In this document: piece after piece, positions 17,220-26,478 of the stretch
How positions within the stretch are numbered: the first letter of the stretch is position 1
Layout: every line of letters starts with the position of its first letter
Translations under genes and position numbers: made by a program
Assembly (NCBI GenBank): GCA_019637195.1
Contig: JAHBWA010000011.1
Span: forward strand, 1 to 64,000
Direction of reading: 5' to 3'
DNA: 64,000 bases
From: Labilithrix sp.
GTDB taxonomy: Bacteria; Myxococcota_A; Polyangia; Polyangiales; Polyangiaceae
The notes under the pieces: model-generated
What the model saw: only the letters and a program-made list of their open reading frames with translations
What the model was told of the DNA's origin: nothing
The model's database searches: none

Positions 17220-18119
17220 TCACCGATGACCGGGCTTGCCGAGCGCGTCGGCGATCGCGTCGGCGACGGCGCGGACGCTCGGCAGCTGCGCGCGTCGATC
17301 GGCCAGGAGCAGCGTCGTCATCACGCTGCCCGCGGTCCATCCGGGCAGGACGCGGCGGAGCGCGCCAGACGCGATCGCCTGCTGGCACGCACGGACCGGC
17401 AACGCCACGATGCCGAGGCCCTCCTTCGCCGCCGCGACGAGGACCGTCGTCTCGTCGGCGGCGAAGCGCGGAGTGACGGTGACCTCCGCGGTCTCCTTCT
17501 CTCCTCGCGTCAGCGTCCAGCTGCCGGTGGAGGCGCGGGTGAGCAGCGCGTCGTGCGAGGCGAGATCGCCCGGCTGCTTCGGCTGCTTGCGCCGGGCCAA
17601 GTAGCGGGGTGACGCGACCAGCACCACGGGGTCGACGGCGACGCGCCGCTGCACCATCGTCGAATCCGGCAGCGGTTGGAAGTGGTCGCGCACCGCGATG
17701 TCGAACCCGTCGCGAACGACGTCGACGAAGCGGTCCGTCGCATGAAGAGCGATGCGTAGCTTGGGGAACCGTCTGGCGACCTTGGGGAGGAGCTCTGCGA
17801 GCCAGTCCTGGGCCGTCGGCACCGAACAGGTGACGCTCACGGGGCCCGTGGGCTCGGCGAGGCGGCCCCGGACGACCTGCTCGGCCGCGTCGGCCACCTC
17901 GACCATCGTGGCCGCGTGCCGGTGGAACTCGCGCCCCACCGGAGTGACCACGAAGCGCCGCGTCGTCCTCCGAATCAGCGAGACGTCGAGCGCCCGCTCG
18001 AGCTCGGCCACCCGCTTGCTCAGCGTCGACTTCGGCAGCCCGAGGGCACGCGCAGCCGGGGCGAAGCCCTTCCACTCGACCACCTTCACGAACAGCTGGA
18101 CGTCGTTCAGGTTGAGCAC
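17220..18119 (-). CDS. LysR-family transcriptional regulator
   Basis: A 299-residue LTTR. The winged helix-turn-helix is at residues 1-60 (VQLFVKVVEWKGFAPAARAL then KSTLSKRVAELERAL), followed by a two-lobed effector domain with the usual PTAQDWLAELLPKV and DIAVRDHFQPLPDS segments. The start is a GTG at 18119; the ATG at 18126 is out of frame. It is divergent from the VOC lipoprotein, with 85 bp between starts and a palindrome inside, the classical layout for an LTTR controlling its divergent neighbour. The N-terminal sequence is close to the CrgA/DmlR/AaeR-type subgroup. Confidence 0.92.
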   Translation of the reverse strand: MLNLNDVQLFVKVVEWKGFAPAARALGLPKSTLSKRVAELERALDVSLIRRTTRRFVVTPVGREFHRHAATMVEVADAAEQVVRGRLAEPTGPVSVTCSVPTAQDWLAELLPKVARRFPKLRIALHATDRFVDVVRDGFDIAVRDHFQPLPDSTMVQRRVAVDPVVLVASPRYLARRKQPKQPGDLASHDALLTRASTGSWTLTRGEKETAEVTVTPRFAADETTVLVAAAKEGLGIVALPVRACQQAIASGALRRVLPGWTAGSVMTTLLLADRRAQLPSVRAVADAIADALGKPGHR

Positions 18120-18204
18120 GGCTCATCGTACACATTCATGGACGATGATTCCATCGACGGCCGACTAATCGGGCCGTCGTACATGCGTATAGATAATCGG
18201 CGAA
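18120..18204. promoter_or_regulatory. Divergent promoter region with LysR-type operator candidate
   Basis: A perfect inverted repeat lies at 18155-18162 (cgacggcc) and 18172-18179 (ggccgtcg), with a 9-bp centre containing gactaatcg. A weaker repeat (atcgt...acgat) lies between 18125 and 18146. The region is clearly less GC-rich than its surroundings (catgcgtatagataatcgg near the VOC gene). This is typical of an LTTR binding site. Confidence 0.65.
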
Positions 18205-18783
18205 ATGAAAACGACCACCGAGACGATGCACCTACCCCACCCACGACTCCGTGCGCTCGCCTGCCTGGCGATGACCACCCTGCTCGCGGGGTGCGCTCGC
18301 GACCCAGGCTCGAGCGCACCCCGCGACGCGCGATCCGCGGAGAACGAGACGAACGAGGCGAGAGCCATGACGAGCCCCGGACCGACGATGCCGGTGACGT
18401 GGTTCAGCCTCCCCGCGGACGACGTCGAGAAGGCGACGAGCTTCTATCACCACGCGTTCGGCTGGCAGATCGAGCCGCGCACCAGGGAGGCAGACGACGT
18501 CTACGACTACAACGTCGTCGTGAGCTCCGCGAGCGATCGCGACTTCAACCCGAGCCAGCCCGGCCGAGTCAACGGCTGCATCGTCAAGCGCGCGACGGGG
18601 ATCACGACCCCGGTGGTGCTCATCGAGGTCCCCGATCTCGACGAGGCCGCGAGGAAGGTCGTCGCCGCCGGAGGGACCGTCGTCTCCGCCGAGATCCCGA
18701 TGCGGTCGTTGAACGGCTCATTCATCCTCGTGAAAGACCCAGAGGGAAACATGCTCGAGCTGTTCCGCTCGGGCGCGCCCTGA
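18205..18783 (+). CDS. Exported VOC (glyoxalase/bleomycin-resistance fold) lipoprotein
   Basis: A 192-residue protein. The first 30 residues form a lipoprotein signal (LACLAMTTLLAGC, Cys30). The mature part has a VOC module of about 120 residues: VTWFSLPADDVEKATSFYHHAFGW, GCIVKRATG, VVLIEVPDLDEAARKV and a final VKDPEGNMLELF. VOC modules are normally cytoplasmic, so the export signal is unusual. An ATG at 18367, just before the domain, would give a cytosolic form, but the signal peptide is well formed and the upstream start is preferred. It is divergent from the LysR regulator and probably controlled by it. Confidence 0.85.
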   Translation: MKTTTETMHLPHPRLRALACLAMTTLLAGCARDPGSSAPRDARSAENETNEARAMTSPGPTMPVTWFSLPADDVEKATSFYHHAFGWQIEPRTREADDVYDYNVVVSSASDRDFNPSQPGRVNGCIVKRATGITTPVVLIEVPDLDEAARKVVAAGGTVVSAEIPMRSLNGSFILVKDPEGNMLELFRSGAP

Positions 18784-18820
18784 GATCGCGCCGTGAGGTC
18801 TCGCCCGTTCGCGCGCTGAT

Positions 18821-19162
18821 TCACGGCTCCGCGTCGTCGTTCGGGCGCTGCGGTGCGCCGGAGACGTTCGGGACGCGGAGATGGAGCGCGGACTTGGCCA
18901 CGAGGTGGGCGCTCACCGGCGCGGTCAGGAAGAGGAACGCGGTCACGAGGACCTCGTGGACGCTCGGCGCCTCCGTCGAGAGGGTGAAGAAGGTCGCCGA
19001 CCCGAGGAGCGTCGATCCCACGCCGAGGGTCGTCGCCTTCGTCGGCGCGTGGAGCCGGCAGTAGAGGTCGGGGAGGCGCGTCAGCCCGATCGACCCGATC
19101 AACGCGAACGTCGCGCCGACGAGGATGAACGCGGAGACGACGAGCTGGGCGAAGATCGACAT
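18821..19162 (-). CDS. mrpG: Mrp-type cation/proton antiporter subunit G
   Basis: A 113-residue protein with three hydrophobic helices and the MnhG/MrpG pattern GSIGLTRLPDLYCRLHAPTKATTLG. It is the last gene of the operon, starting 4 bp after the MrpF stop. The subunit is needed for assembly of the hetero-oligomeric Na+(K+)/H+ antiporter in the inner membrane. Its stop is 37 bp from the stop of the convergent VOC gene. Confidence 0.93.
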   Translation of the reverse strand: MSIFAQLVVSAFILVGATFALIGSIGLTRLPDLYCRLHAPTKATTLGVGSTLLGSATFFTLSTEAPSVHEVLVTAFLFLTAPVSAHLVAKSALHLRVPNVSGAPQRPNDDAEP

Positions 19163-19166
19163 CGCG

Positions 19167-19436
19167 TCACTCCACGATGTCGCCGCGGAGGAGGTACTTG
19201 CAGAGCGCCACCGTGCTGACGAAGCCCATCAGCGCGATCACGAGGGCGGCCTCGAAGTAGAGCGTGCTCGCGGAGGCGATCCCCAGGAGCACGACGAGCG
19301 CGATCGAGTTGACGTAAAGCGTGTCGAGCGCGAGCACGCGGTCGGCGGCGCTCGGTCCGCGCGCCAACCGGACGAAGTTGAGGACGAGCGCCGCGCTCAC
19401 GAGGACGATGGCGCAGCGGACGGCGACGTCGATCAT
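19167..19436 (-). CDS. mrpF: Mrp-type antiporter subunit F
   Basis: An 89-residue protein with three helices. The family motif RLARGPSAADRVLALDTLYVN is visible apart from small changes. The ATG at 19436 has a good Shine-Dalgarno (aaggagg) 9 nt upstream and overlaps the MrpE stop by 4 bp. Confidence 0.93.
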   Translation of the reverse strand: MIDVAVRCAIVLVSAALVLNFVRLARGPSAADRVLALDTLYVNSIALVVLLGIASASTLYFEAALVIALMGFVSTVALCKYLLRGDIVE

Positions 19437-19918
19437 TCGAATGCCTCCTTCACAAGTGCTTCGTAGCGTGACTTGATCCGGGCGATCTCGCGCGCACCGT
19501 CGCCGATCGCCAGGCCATGGACGAGCAGCGTGCGACGATCGCCGCTGACGTTCACCAACACCGTGCCCGGCGTCAGCGACATCAGGCTCGCGAGCAAGGT
19601 GAGCGCGTGGTCGCTCTCGAGCGCGAGCGGCACCTCGATGAAGGTCGGGCGGACGCGTCGGAGCGGACCGAGCACGAGGACGGCGACGCGAAGGTTGGCG
19701 ACGACGATGTCGAAGGCGACGACCACGGCCAGCCGGAGGAGCGGGAGGAGGCGGACCCTCCGCGGGTAGCCGGGCCAAAACTTGGCGGTCCAGAGCGGGA
19801 TCGCGATCGCGAGGACGGCGCCGACGGCGGCGCCGCCGAGGGTGAAGCCGTCGTCGGCGAGGAGCCAGACGACGAACAGCGCCACGGAGACCGCCGGCTG
19901 CGGGAGGAGCCGCCTCAT
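19433..19918 (-). CDS. mrpE: Mrp-type antiporter subunit E
   Basis: A 161-residue protein: two N-terminal helices, then a helix (RLAVVVAFDIVVANLRVAVLVL) and a soluble C-terminal domain with the MrpE motifs LTLLASLMSLTPGTVLV and LLVHGLAIG. It overlaps MrpF and MrpD by 4 bp at each end. Confidence 0.93.
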   Translation of the reverse strand: MRRLLPQPAVSVALFVVWLLADDGFTLGGAAVGAVLAIAIPLWTAKFWPGYPRRVRLLPLLRLAVVVAFDIVVANLRVAVLVLGPLRRVRPTFIEVPLALESDHALTLLASLMSLTPGTVLVNVSGDRRTLLVHGLAIGDGAREIARIKSRYEALVKEAFE

Positions 19919-21405
19919 GGCCCGCCGCCTCCGAGGACCGCATGGACGTAGGCGGCGCTGTCGGCGAGCTGATCGGCGGCGAGGGTCGTATACGTCATCA
20001 CCGGCGCGGCGAAGACGGTCAGCCCCGTCGTCGCGGCGAGGAGGAGGAGCGGTCCCGGCAGCCGGCTCACCGGTGGCCCGGTCGTTCCCGGCTCCACCTT
20101 CGCGCCGAAGAAGATGGTGCTCGCGGCGCGCGCCGAGGCGACGACGCCGATGAGCGTCGAGACGAGGACGACGGCGAAGACCCCGACGCCGCTCCCGGTA
20201 GGGCGCACCGCGGCGAGGAGGGCGGCCTTGCCGGCGAACCCTGGCAGGGGTGGCAGCCCGACGACGGCGACGACGGAGAAGGCGAAGGTCGCGCCGAGGA
20301 TCGCCGGGTCGCCGCGAAGCGGGGCGCGCTCGATCCGATCACCTGCGCCGCCGCGCGCGCGGGCGACGCAGCCGGCGACGAGGAAGGCCCCGGCGAAGGC
20401 CACCGTGCTGTGCGCGAGATAGAACAGCGTCGCCGAGAGCGCGCCCGCCTCGCCACGGAGCGAGACGCCGGTGAGCATCACGCCGATCGAACCGACGAGG
20501 AGGAAGGCGAACAGGCGACCGAGCGAGCGGCTGCCGATGACGCCGAGCACCGCGACGAGCTGCGCGACGAGCGCCGCCGGGAGGAGCCAGCGGTCGACGT
20601 CGGACGTGACACCCGGCAGGAGCGTGAGGACGCGCACGATGCAGTAGATCCCGACCTTGGTCATGATGGCGAACGACGCCGCGACCTCCGGCAGCGCGGC
20701 CGGGTACGCGCGCGTCAGCCAGAACTGGAGCGGGACGAGCCCGGACTTGAGGGCGAACACGAGCAGCAGGAGCGCGACGGCGACGCGGGCGAGCCCGACG
20801 TCGACGCCGGCGAGCTCGGGGACCCGCGCGGCGACGTGCGCCATGTTGAGCGCGCCGGTGGTGCCGTAGAGCACCCCGAGTCCGACGAGGAAGATCGTCG
20901 AGCCGACGAGGTTCAGCACGACGTAGTGGAGCCCGGCGCGGGCGCGCCGCTCGCCGCCCCCGTGGAGGAGGAGCGCATAGGACGCGATGAGGAGGAGCTC
21001 GAAGAAGACGAAGAGGTTGAAGAAGTCACCGGTCGTGAAGGCGCCGTGGACCCCGCAGATCTGCAGATGGAGGAAGACGAGAAAGTGCTTGCCGCGCGCG
21101 TCCGCGCCGGTGGCGGCGTGAACCAGCGCCGCGAGCGAGACGACGTCCGTGAGGAGGAGCATCGCCGCCGAGAGCCGGTCGACGACGAGCACGATCCCGA
21201 ACGGCGCCGGCCAGCCACCGACGCGGTAGACGATCGGCTCGCCGCCGCAGGCGTCGAGGAAGAGCGCGAGCGACGCGACGAGCGTCCCGGCCATCGCCAT
21301 CAGCGACACCGCGCGCTGGACGCCTCGGCGCGCACCGCCGAGGAGCACGAGGGCCGCCGCGGCCGCGAGCGGAAGGAGGATCGGGAGGATCGCAGCGTGA
21401 CTCAC
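19915..21405 (-). CDS. mrpD: Mrp-type antiporter subunit D
   Basis: A 496-residue membrane protein of the NuoM/NuoN-like antiporter family with about 14 helices. Features include GVHGAFTTGDFFNLFVFFELLLIASYALL, the Glu in FFELL that matches the conserved TM5 Glu, and LKSGLVPLQFWL with the conserved Lys before the proton channel. The start is a GTG at 21405 overlapping the MrpC stop (GTGA). With MrpA it forms the ion-translocating part of the complex. Confidence 0.95.
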   Translation of the reverse strand: MSHAAILPILLPLAAAAALVLLGGARRGVQRAVSLMAMAGTLVASLALFLDACGGEPIVYRVGGWPAPFGIVLVVDRLSAAMLLLTDVVSLAALVHAATGADARGKHFLVFLHLQICGVHGAFTTGDFFNLFVFFELLLIASYALLLHGGGERRARAGLHYVVLNLVGSTIFLVGLGVLYGTTGALNMAHVAARVPELAGVDVGLARVAVALLLLVFALKSGLVPLQFWLTRAYPAALPEVAASFAIMTKVGIYCIVRVLTLLPGVTSDVDRWLLPAALVAQLVAVLGVIGSRSLGRLFAFLLVGSIGVMLTGVSLRGEAGALSATLFYLAHSTVAFAGAFLVAGCVARARGGAGDRIERAPLRGDPAILGATFAFSVVAVVGLPPLPGFAGKAALLAAVRPTGSGVGVFAVVLVSTLIGVVASARAASTIFFGAKVEPGTTGPPVSRLPGPLLLLAATTGLTVFAAPVMTYTTLAADQLADSAAYVHAVLGGGGP

Positions 21406-21842
21406 TTGGCGGGCCCCCCTCCGCCGGCCTCTGCCCCGGCGGCGTCCGCGCGCTCGACGCGCTCGGCGGCGTCGTCGCGCTCGGCGCGCTCGCGATCGTC
21501 TTCGCGATCGTCGTCGCCGGCATACGCGCCGTCGACCTCGTCCGTCCCGATCTCCACACGCGCGCGGATCGCGAGGACGACGAGGAACGCCGTCATCCCG
21601 AAGCTGATGACGATCGCCGTGAGGACGAGCGCCTGCGGGAGCGGATCGGCGTAGCCGGTCGCGCCCTCCTCGATGATCGGCGGGCGGCTCGCGGCCACGC
21701 GCCCGCTGGCGAGGAGGAAGAGGTTCGTGGCGTAGGCCGCGAGGGTGACCCCGAGGATCACCGGAAACGTCCGACGCCGGAGGACGAGGTAGGTCGCCGA
21801 GGCGTACAGCACCCCGACGAGGATCGCGATCAGGGCCGCCAC
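21402..21842 (-). CDS. mrpC: Mrp-type antiporter subunit C with acidic C-terminal extension
   Basis: A 146-residue NuoK-like subunit. Three helices are followed by the conserved ADPLPQALVLTAIVISFGMTAFLVVLA segment. About 45 extra residues at the C-terminus are very rich in Asp/Glu/Arg (DDDREDDRERAERDDAAERVE) and end in a Gly run; standard MrpC is about 110-120 residues. The GTG at 21842 has an aaggag 7 nt upstream, and the start overlaps the MrpAB stop by 13 bp. Confidence 0.9.
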   Translation of the reverse strand: MAALIAILVGVLYASATYLVLRRRTFPVILGVTLAAYATNLFLLASGRVAASRPPIIEEGATGYADPLPQALVLTAIVISFGMTAFLVVLAIRARVEIGTDEVDGAYAGDDDREDDRERAERDDAAERVERADAAGAEAGGGGPAK

Positions 21843-24661
21843 GGGTCGCTCTCCTTCGCGTAGCTCGCGTCGGCCGCCGCGTCCGAGCGCGAGAGCGCGC
21901 CGAGGCGGGCCAAGATCACGATCGTCGTCCCGACGACGCCGAGGTAGACGCCGACCTCGAAGACGAGCACGCCCGGGAGCGCGAGCTCTCCAACGAGCGG
22001 AACGCGGAGGCGAGTCGACATCGTCAGGAAGTACCTCCCGGACAGCATCGCGAGCACGCCGACGCCGAGCATGATCAGCAGGGCGACGCCGATGACGGGC
22101 TGAGAGTCGCGGCGGATACGGGCGCTCGTCCAGGCGTTCCCGCTCGCGAGGTACTGCAGCACGATCGCGATCGCGGTCATCAGCGCGGCGACGAAGCCTC
22201 CGCCCGGACGGTCGTGACCGCGGAGGAAGAGGAACGCGCTCATCAGGAGCGCGAGCGGCAGCAGCATCCGACTGACGGTCGCGAGGATGACCGGGACGTG
22301 ATCGAGCGCGCGTGGACGCGCGGCGTCGGCCGGGAGGGACGCAGGCGAGAGCCCGTGGAGCATCGCCGCGACGCCGAGCCCGGCCGCTCCGAGGACGGCT
22401 ACCTCGCCGAGGGTGTCGAACCCACGGAAGTCGACCAAGATCACGTTCACGGCGTTGTGCCCTTCGCCGGAAGGCAGCGCCTCGCGGAGGAAGAACGCCG
22501 AGATCCCCTCGGGCGACGGCCGCGCGAGGAGCGACCAGGTGAGCGCCGCTGCGCCGAGACCGACCGTCGCGGACAGGACGACGGAGAAGGCGCGCCAGCC
22601 GCGGTCCGCCGCCGGCCGCTCGCGCGCGGGGAGGTGGTAGACGGCGAAGAGCATCAGGATCATGCTCACGATCTCGACGAGGAGCTGCGTCAACGCGAGG
22701 TCCGGCGCCGAGAGCCGAACGAACGCGAGCGCGAGGACGGAGCCGACGACCGAGAGGAGGACGATCGCGGTGACGCGCTCGTGCGCGCGCAGGGCGACGA
22801 AGATCGCGGCGACGGCGGCGACGGCGCCGAGCGCGAACGACGGAAGCGTGGGCACCTCGACCCGCGCGAGGTCGAGCCGGCCGACCGCGAAGGCCGGGCC
22901 GATGCTGAGCGCGAGCGCGGCCGCGAGCACGACGGCGACGTAGCCCGGGAGCGACGCGCGCTCGAGCGCGGCGGTGATCGCACGGCCGGCGCGGGTGAAC
23001 GCCTCGAGGGCGACGTCGAAGATCGCGCTCGCGCGGAGCGTCGGCGCCCGGTCGTGAAGCGCGCGGATACGCGGGAAGAGCGCGTAGAAGACGGCGCCGA
23101 ACACGAGCGCGACGCCCGACATCAGGAGCGGCAACGTGAAGCCGTGCCAGAGCGCGATATCGTAAGGCGGGAGCGCTCGCCCGACGACGTCGCGCGCCGC
23201 CATCGCGACGAGCGGGCCGTCGACCGCCGCGGGGAAGATGCCGACGACGATGCAGAAGAACGTGAGGAGCTCGACCGGCACGCGCATCCACACCGCCGGC
23301 TCGTGCGGCTCCTTCGGCATCCCGGTGCCGTCACCGCGAAAGAAGGCGTCACGGACGAAGCGCAGCGAGTAGGTCACCCCGAAGACCCCGGCGAGGGTCG
23401 CCGCCGCCGGGACGAGCCAGCGCGTCACCCCGGGCAGCTCGGTGGAGACCGCCTCGGCGAAGAACATCTCCTTGCTGAGGAAGCCGTTGAGGAACGGCAC
23501 CCCGGCCATCGCGCCGGCGGAGATCGTCGCGAGCAGCGTCGTCTTGGGCATCTTTCGGTACAGGCCGTTCAAGACGCGGATGTCGCGCGTGCCCGTCTCG
23601 TGTTCGATGATCCCCGCGCCCATGAAGAGCGCCGCCTTGAACATGCCGTGGTTCAAGGTGTGGAACACGGCCGCGATCGACGCCGTCGCGGTGCCGAAGC
23701 CGAGGAGGAGGACGATGAGCCCGAGGTGACTGATCGTCGAGTAGGCGAGGAGGCCCTTGAGGTCATCCTGGTGGAGGGCCAGGTAGGCGCCGCCGACGAG
23801 GGTGACGAGGCCGACGCCGCAGAGCAGCGCGACCCAGAGCTCGGTCCCTGCGAGCGCGGGGTGGAGGCGGGCGAGGAGGAAGATCCCCGCCTTCACGAGG
23901 GTGGCGGAGTGGAGGTACGCGCTCACCGGCGTAGGCGCCGCCATCGCTCGCGGTAGCCAGAAGTGGAGCGGGATCTGCGCAGACTTCGTGCACGCGCCGA
24001 GCACGATCAACACGAGGGTCGGTCCGTACAGCGCGTGCGCCCGGATCTGCTCCCCGCTGGCGAGCACGCCGTCGACGTCGAACGTCCCGGTGATCACGCG
24101 AAGGAGGAGGACACCGCCGAGCAGAGCCAGCCCGCCGGCGCCGGTGACGGTCAGCGCCGTGAGGGCGCCGCGCCGCGCGTCGGGATCGTCACCGCGGTAG
24201 GCGATGAGCAAGAACGACGTCATGCTCGTCATCTCCCAGAAGACGACGAGCATGAGCAGGTTGTCCGACAGGACGAGCCCGAGCATCGCCGCCGCGAAGA
24301 CGATGAGGAGCGCGAAGAAGCGACCGAGCGGATCGGTCGCCGGCATGTAGTACGCCGCGTAGAGGACGACGAGGAGGCCGATCCCGAGGACGAGCAACGC
24401 GAACGTGAACGACAGACCGTCGAGGCGGAGCGCGAGGTCGATCCCGAGCGTCGGGATCCAGGCGACGCGACTCTTCAGGACCCCGCCGGCGGCGACCGCC
24501 TCTGCCTCGTGGGCGACGACCGCGAGGACGCCTCCGAACGCCGACGCGGTCAGCACTGCGGCAAGCGTGCGCGACACGCGCGCCGCCATCGCCGGCAAGA
24601 GGGCGCTCGTGAAGAGCACGGCGACGGCGAGGACGAGCGCCAAGGCCGCGCACCAATGCAT
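21830..24661 (-). CDS. mrpA: Fused MrpA-MrpB subunit of cation/proton antiporter
   Basis: A 943-residue protein. Residues about 1-500 are the NuoL-like MrpA core (LLMLVVFWEMTSMTSFLLIAY with its Glu, GACTKSAQIPLHFWLPRAM with its Lys, SATLVKAGIFLLAR). Then come the MrpA tail, including DLALTQLLVEIVSMILM and NVILVDFRGFDTLGE, and a C-terminal MrpB domain (about 800-943) with FLRGHDRPGGGFVAAL. This A-B fusion is the 'group 2' arrangement known from Sinorhizobium Pha and Pseudomonas. The ATG at 24661 is chosen; an in-frame GTG 30 bp upstream is possible. No separate mrpB exists. The complex exchanges Na+ or K+ for protons. Confidence 0.95.
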   Translation of the reverse strand: MHWCAALALVLAVAVLFTSALLPAMAARVSRTLAAVLTASAFGGVLAVVAHEAEAVAAGGVLKSRVAWIPTLGIDLALRLDGLSFTFALLVLGIGLLVVLYAAYYMPATDPLGRFFALLIVFAAAMLGLVLSDNLLMLVVFWEMTSMTSFLLIAYRGDDPDARRGALTALTVTGAGGLALLGGVLLLRVITGTFDVDGVLASGEQIRAHALYGPTLVLIVLGACTKSAQIPLHFWLPRAMAAPTPVSAYLHSATLVKAGIFLLARLHPALAGTELWVALLCGVGLVTLVGGAYLALHQDDLKGLLAYSTISHLGLIVLLLGFGTATASIAAVFHTLNHGMFKAALFMGAGIIEHETGTRDIRVLNGLYRKMPKTTLLATISAGAMAGVPFLNGFLSKEMFFAEAVSTELPGVTRWLVPAAATLAGVFGVTYSLRFVRDAFFRGDGTGMPKEPHEPAVWMRVPVELLTFFCIVVGIFPAAVDGPLVAMAARDVVGRALPPYDIALWHGFTLPLLMSGVALVFGAVFYALFPRIRALHDRAPTLRASAIFDVALEAFTRAGRAITAALERASLPGYVAVVLAAALALSIGPAFAVGRLDLARVEVPTLPSFALGAVAAVAAIFVALRAHERVTAIVLLSVVGSVLALAFVRLSAPDLALTQLLVEIVSMILMLFAVYHLPARERPAADRGWRAFSVVLSATVGLGAAALTWSLLARPSPEGISAFFLREALPSGEGHNAVNVILVDFRGFDTLGEVAVLGAAGLGVAAMLHGLSPASLPADAARPRALDHVPVILATVSRMLLPLALLMSAFLFLRGHDRPGGGFVAALMTAIAIVLQYLASGNAWTSARIRRDSQPVIGVALLIMLGVGVLAMLSGRYFLTMSTRLRVPLVGELALPGVLVFEVGVYLGVVGTTIVILARLGALSRSDAAADASYAKESDPWRP

Positions 24662-24918
24662 GAGCCGCGCCTGACGGCCGCGCCGCGTCACGCTGCGCGC
24701 GATGAGGCGATCGTGCCCTCGGATCAGGCGCCGCCGCCGGCGACGGCCACCGCCGCGAATTGCAACGAGCGGGGCGTCGCTACACGTCAGGCGCTCGCCG
24801 CGTCTCGCTCGGCGAGCTCGGCGAGGCGAGCTACGTGTACCTCCTCGCCGACATCGATGTGCCGGAGGGCGGCGACGCCACTCCCGACGGCCAATGCGGC
24901 CGGACCTCGCGCGAGCGG

Positions 24919-26478
24919 TCAGGGATCGCCGGGCTTCGCCCTGCCGGCGGCCTTCGACGCCGCCTCCGCGTCCGCCGCGCGCTCCTCGGCGCGCTTCTTC
25001 TGCCCGGCGTCCTCGAGGAGCCCCGCGGCCTTGCGGAAACGCGCGGCGACGTCGGCGAGGTACGCCCCCGCGGCCTCGCCGTCGGGCGGCGACAGCGAGC
25101 GGAGGTGGGCCGCGTCGTAGGCCGCCATGCCCGCGAGCGCGGGATCCTCGCGCTCGAGCGCGTCGAGGGCGCCGGTGTCGGTCAACCCGATCGCCGCCGG
25201 CGACGTCGCGGACATCATCTCCTTCGGTCCGTTCGGCCCCTTCGCCAGCGCGAGCGAGAGGGCCAGGACGAGCCGCGCGTCGGGGCTTGGGCTCTTCGCC
25301 GCCGCGTGCGCCGCCTCGACGAAGTCGACGCGCCGCCAGTAGCGGCGCCCCATCTCGAACCGCGCGCGGGCCGACTTCACCGCGGCCGGCGCCGGGACGT
25401 TCAGCTGCGCGTAGGGCTCGCGCCCCTTCGCGTCGGCGGGCAGGAGCAGGAGCGCGGCCTCCGGGATCGTCACCGTCAGCGCGGCCTCCGGCGGGAGGAG
25501 CAGCCCGTCGAGCGCGTCGATCCGGCGACCGCCGTAGAGCTTCGACAAGAGCGCGCGCGCCCGATCGATACGTGCATCTTGCACGATCCCGGCGGCCGCG
25601 AAGTCGGCGAGCCCGACGAGCGCGGCGTCGCGGCCGCGGACCTTGCGCGGCTCGAGCGCCTCGTCGAGCGCGGCCTCGTAGACCGCCCGCAGCTCCTTGT
25701 CCCACGAGCTCGGCGTCGGCGCGCTGCGGATCCGGTCGACGAGGCGCAGGTCCGCCATCCCGGCCTCGACCGCGACCACGCCGCGCGCCAGCCCCGAGAG
25801 CTCTCCCGCCGGCGCGCTCAGACCGTCGATCGCCGACGCTTGCTCCACCATCCACTGGCGGAGCGGGCCCTGGATGAACCGCTTCACCTTCTCCTTGTCG
25901 CCGGCGTCCTTCATGACCGGGGCGTTCGCCGCGGTCCGCGCGAGCTTCGACGCGAGCGAGAGGCCGATCGTCATCTGGCCGGCGGGCCCCGCGACGCTGG
26001 ACGCCGCCGCGAGCGGAGGATCGGTCACGGCGTCGGCGCACTCGATCGGCGCGAGCTCGGCGCGCATCGCGCGGAGCGTGGGCGCGAGCTCCGGGCGCGC
26101 GGACTCGATGGAGAAGAGGAGCGCGTTCCTCTTCTCGGCGTCGCCCTCGAGCAGCGCCGCGGAGAGGTCGCTCCCCGCCCCCTTCGGCGCCGCCGGCTTC
26201 GCGAACGCCGCGCAGGACGCCGGCGCTAGCCCCACGCCCTTCGCCTTGACGGCCTTCGCCCACGCGTCCGTGCGGACGGCGCCGGCCTCGATCGCGGACA
26301 CGCCCGCGTCACGCGGCCCCACCGGCAGCGCCCACACGCCCGACGCCGCCGGCTCCGCCCCGTCCGCGCCCTCGGCCGCCGCGGGCGGAGCCGGCGAGAC
26401 CGGAGGCGCGTTGCCCGCACCCCCTGCACATCCCACCGCGACCAGGAGGAGCCCACCGAGAACCAGCGCGTTTTTCAT
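24919..26478 (-). CDS. Large helical lipoprotein of unknown function
   Basis: A 519-residue protein with a lipoprotein signal (LLLVAVGCAGG, Cys17), a Pro/Ala/Glu linker and then a largely helical, Ala-rich body. There are few Cys (SCAAF, IECADAV). Spaced helix pairs near the C-terminus (about residues 380-510) could be TPR-like, e.g. ARARFEMGRRYWRRVDFVEAAHAAAKS. No family recognised. It lies 257 bp upstream of the Mrp operon on the same strand; that gap probably contains the Mrp promoter, although I see no convincing boxes. Confidence 0.7.
   Translation of the reverse strand: MKNALVLGGLLLVAVGCAGGAGNAPPVSPAPPAAAEGADGAEPAASGVWALPVGPRDAGVSAIEAGAVRTDAWAKAVKAKGVGLAPASCAAFAKPAAPKGAGSDLSAALLEGDAEKRNALLFSIESARPELAPTLRAMRAELAPIECADAVTDPPLAAASSVAGPAGQMTIGLSLASKLARTAANAPVMKDAGDKEKVKRFIQGPLRQWMVEQASAIDGLSAPAGELSGLARGVVAVEAGMADLRLVDRIRSAPTPSSWDKELRAVYEAALDEALEPRKVRGRDAALVGLADFAAAGIVQDARIDRARALLSKLYGGRRIDALDGLLLPPEAALTVTIPEAALLLLPADAKGREPYAQLNVPAPAAVKSARARFEMGRRYWRRVDFVEAAHAAAKSPSPDARLVLALSLALAKGPNGPKEMMSATSPAAIGLTDTGALDALEREDPALAGMAAYDAAHLRSLSPPDGEAAGAYLADVAARFRKAAGLLEDAGQKKRAEERAADAEAASKAAGRAKPGDP

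Noticed and set aside
24662-26263. N-terminal extension of the MrpAB reading frame
   Set aside because: It overlaps the lipoprotein gene in another frame, has no domain, and the membrane protein begins at the ATG at 24661.
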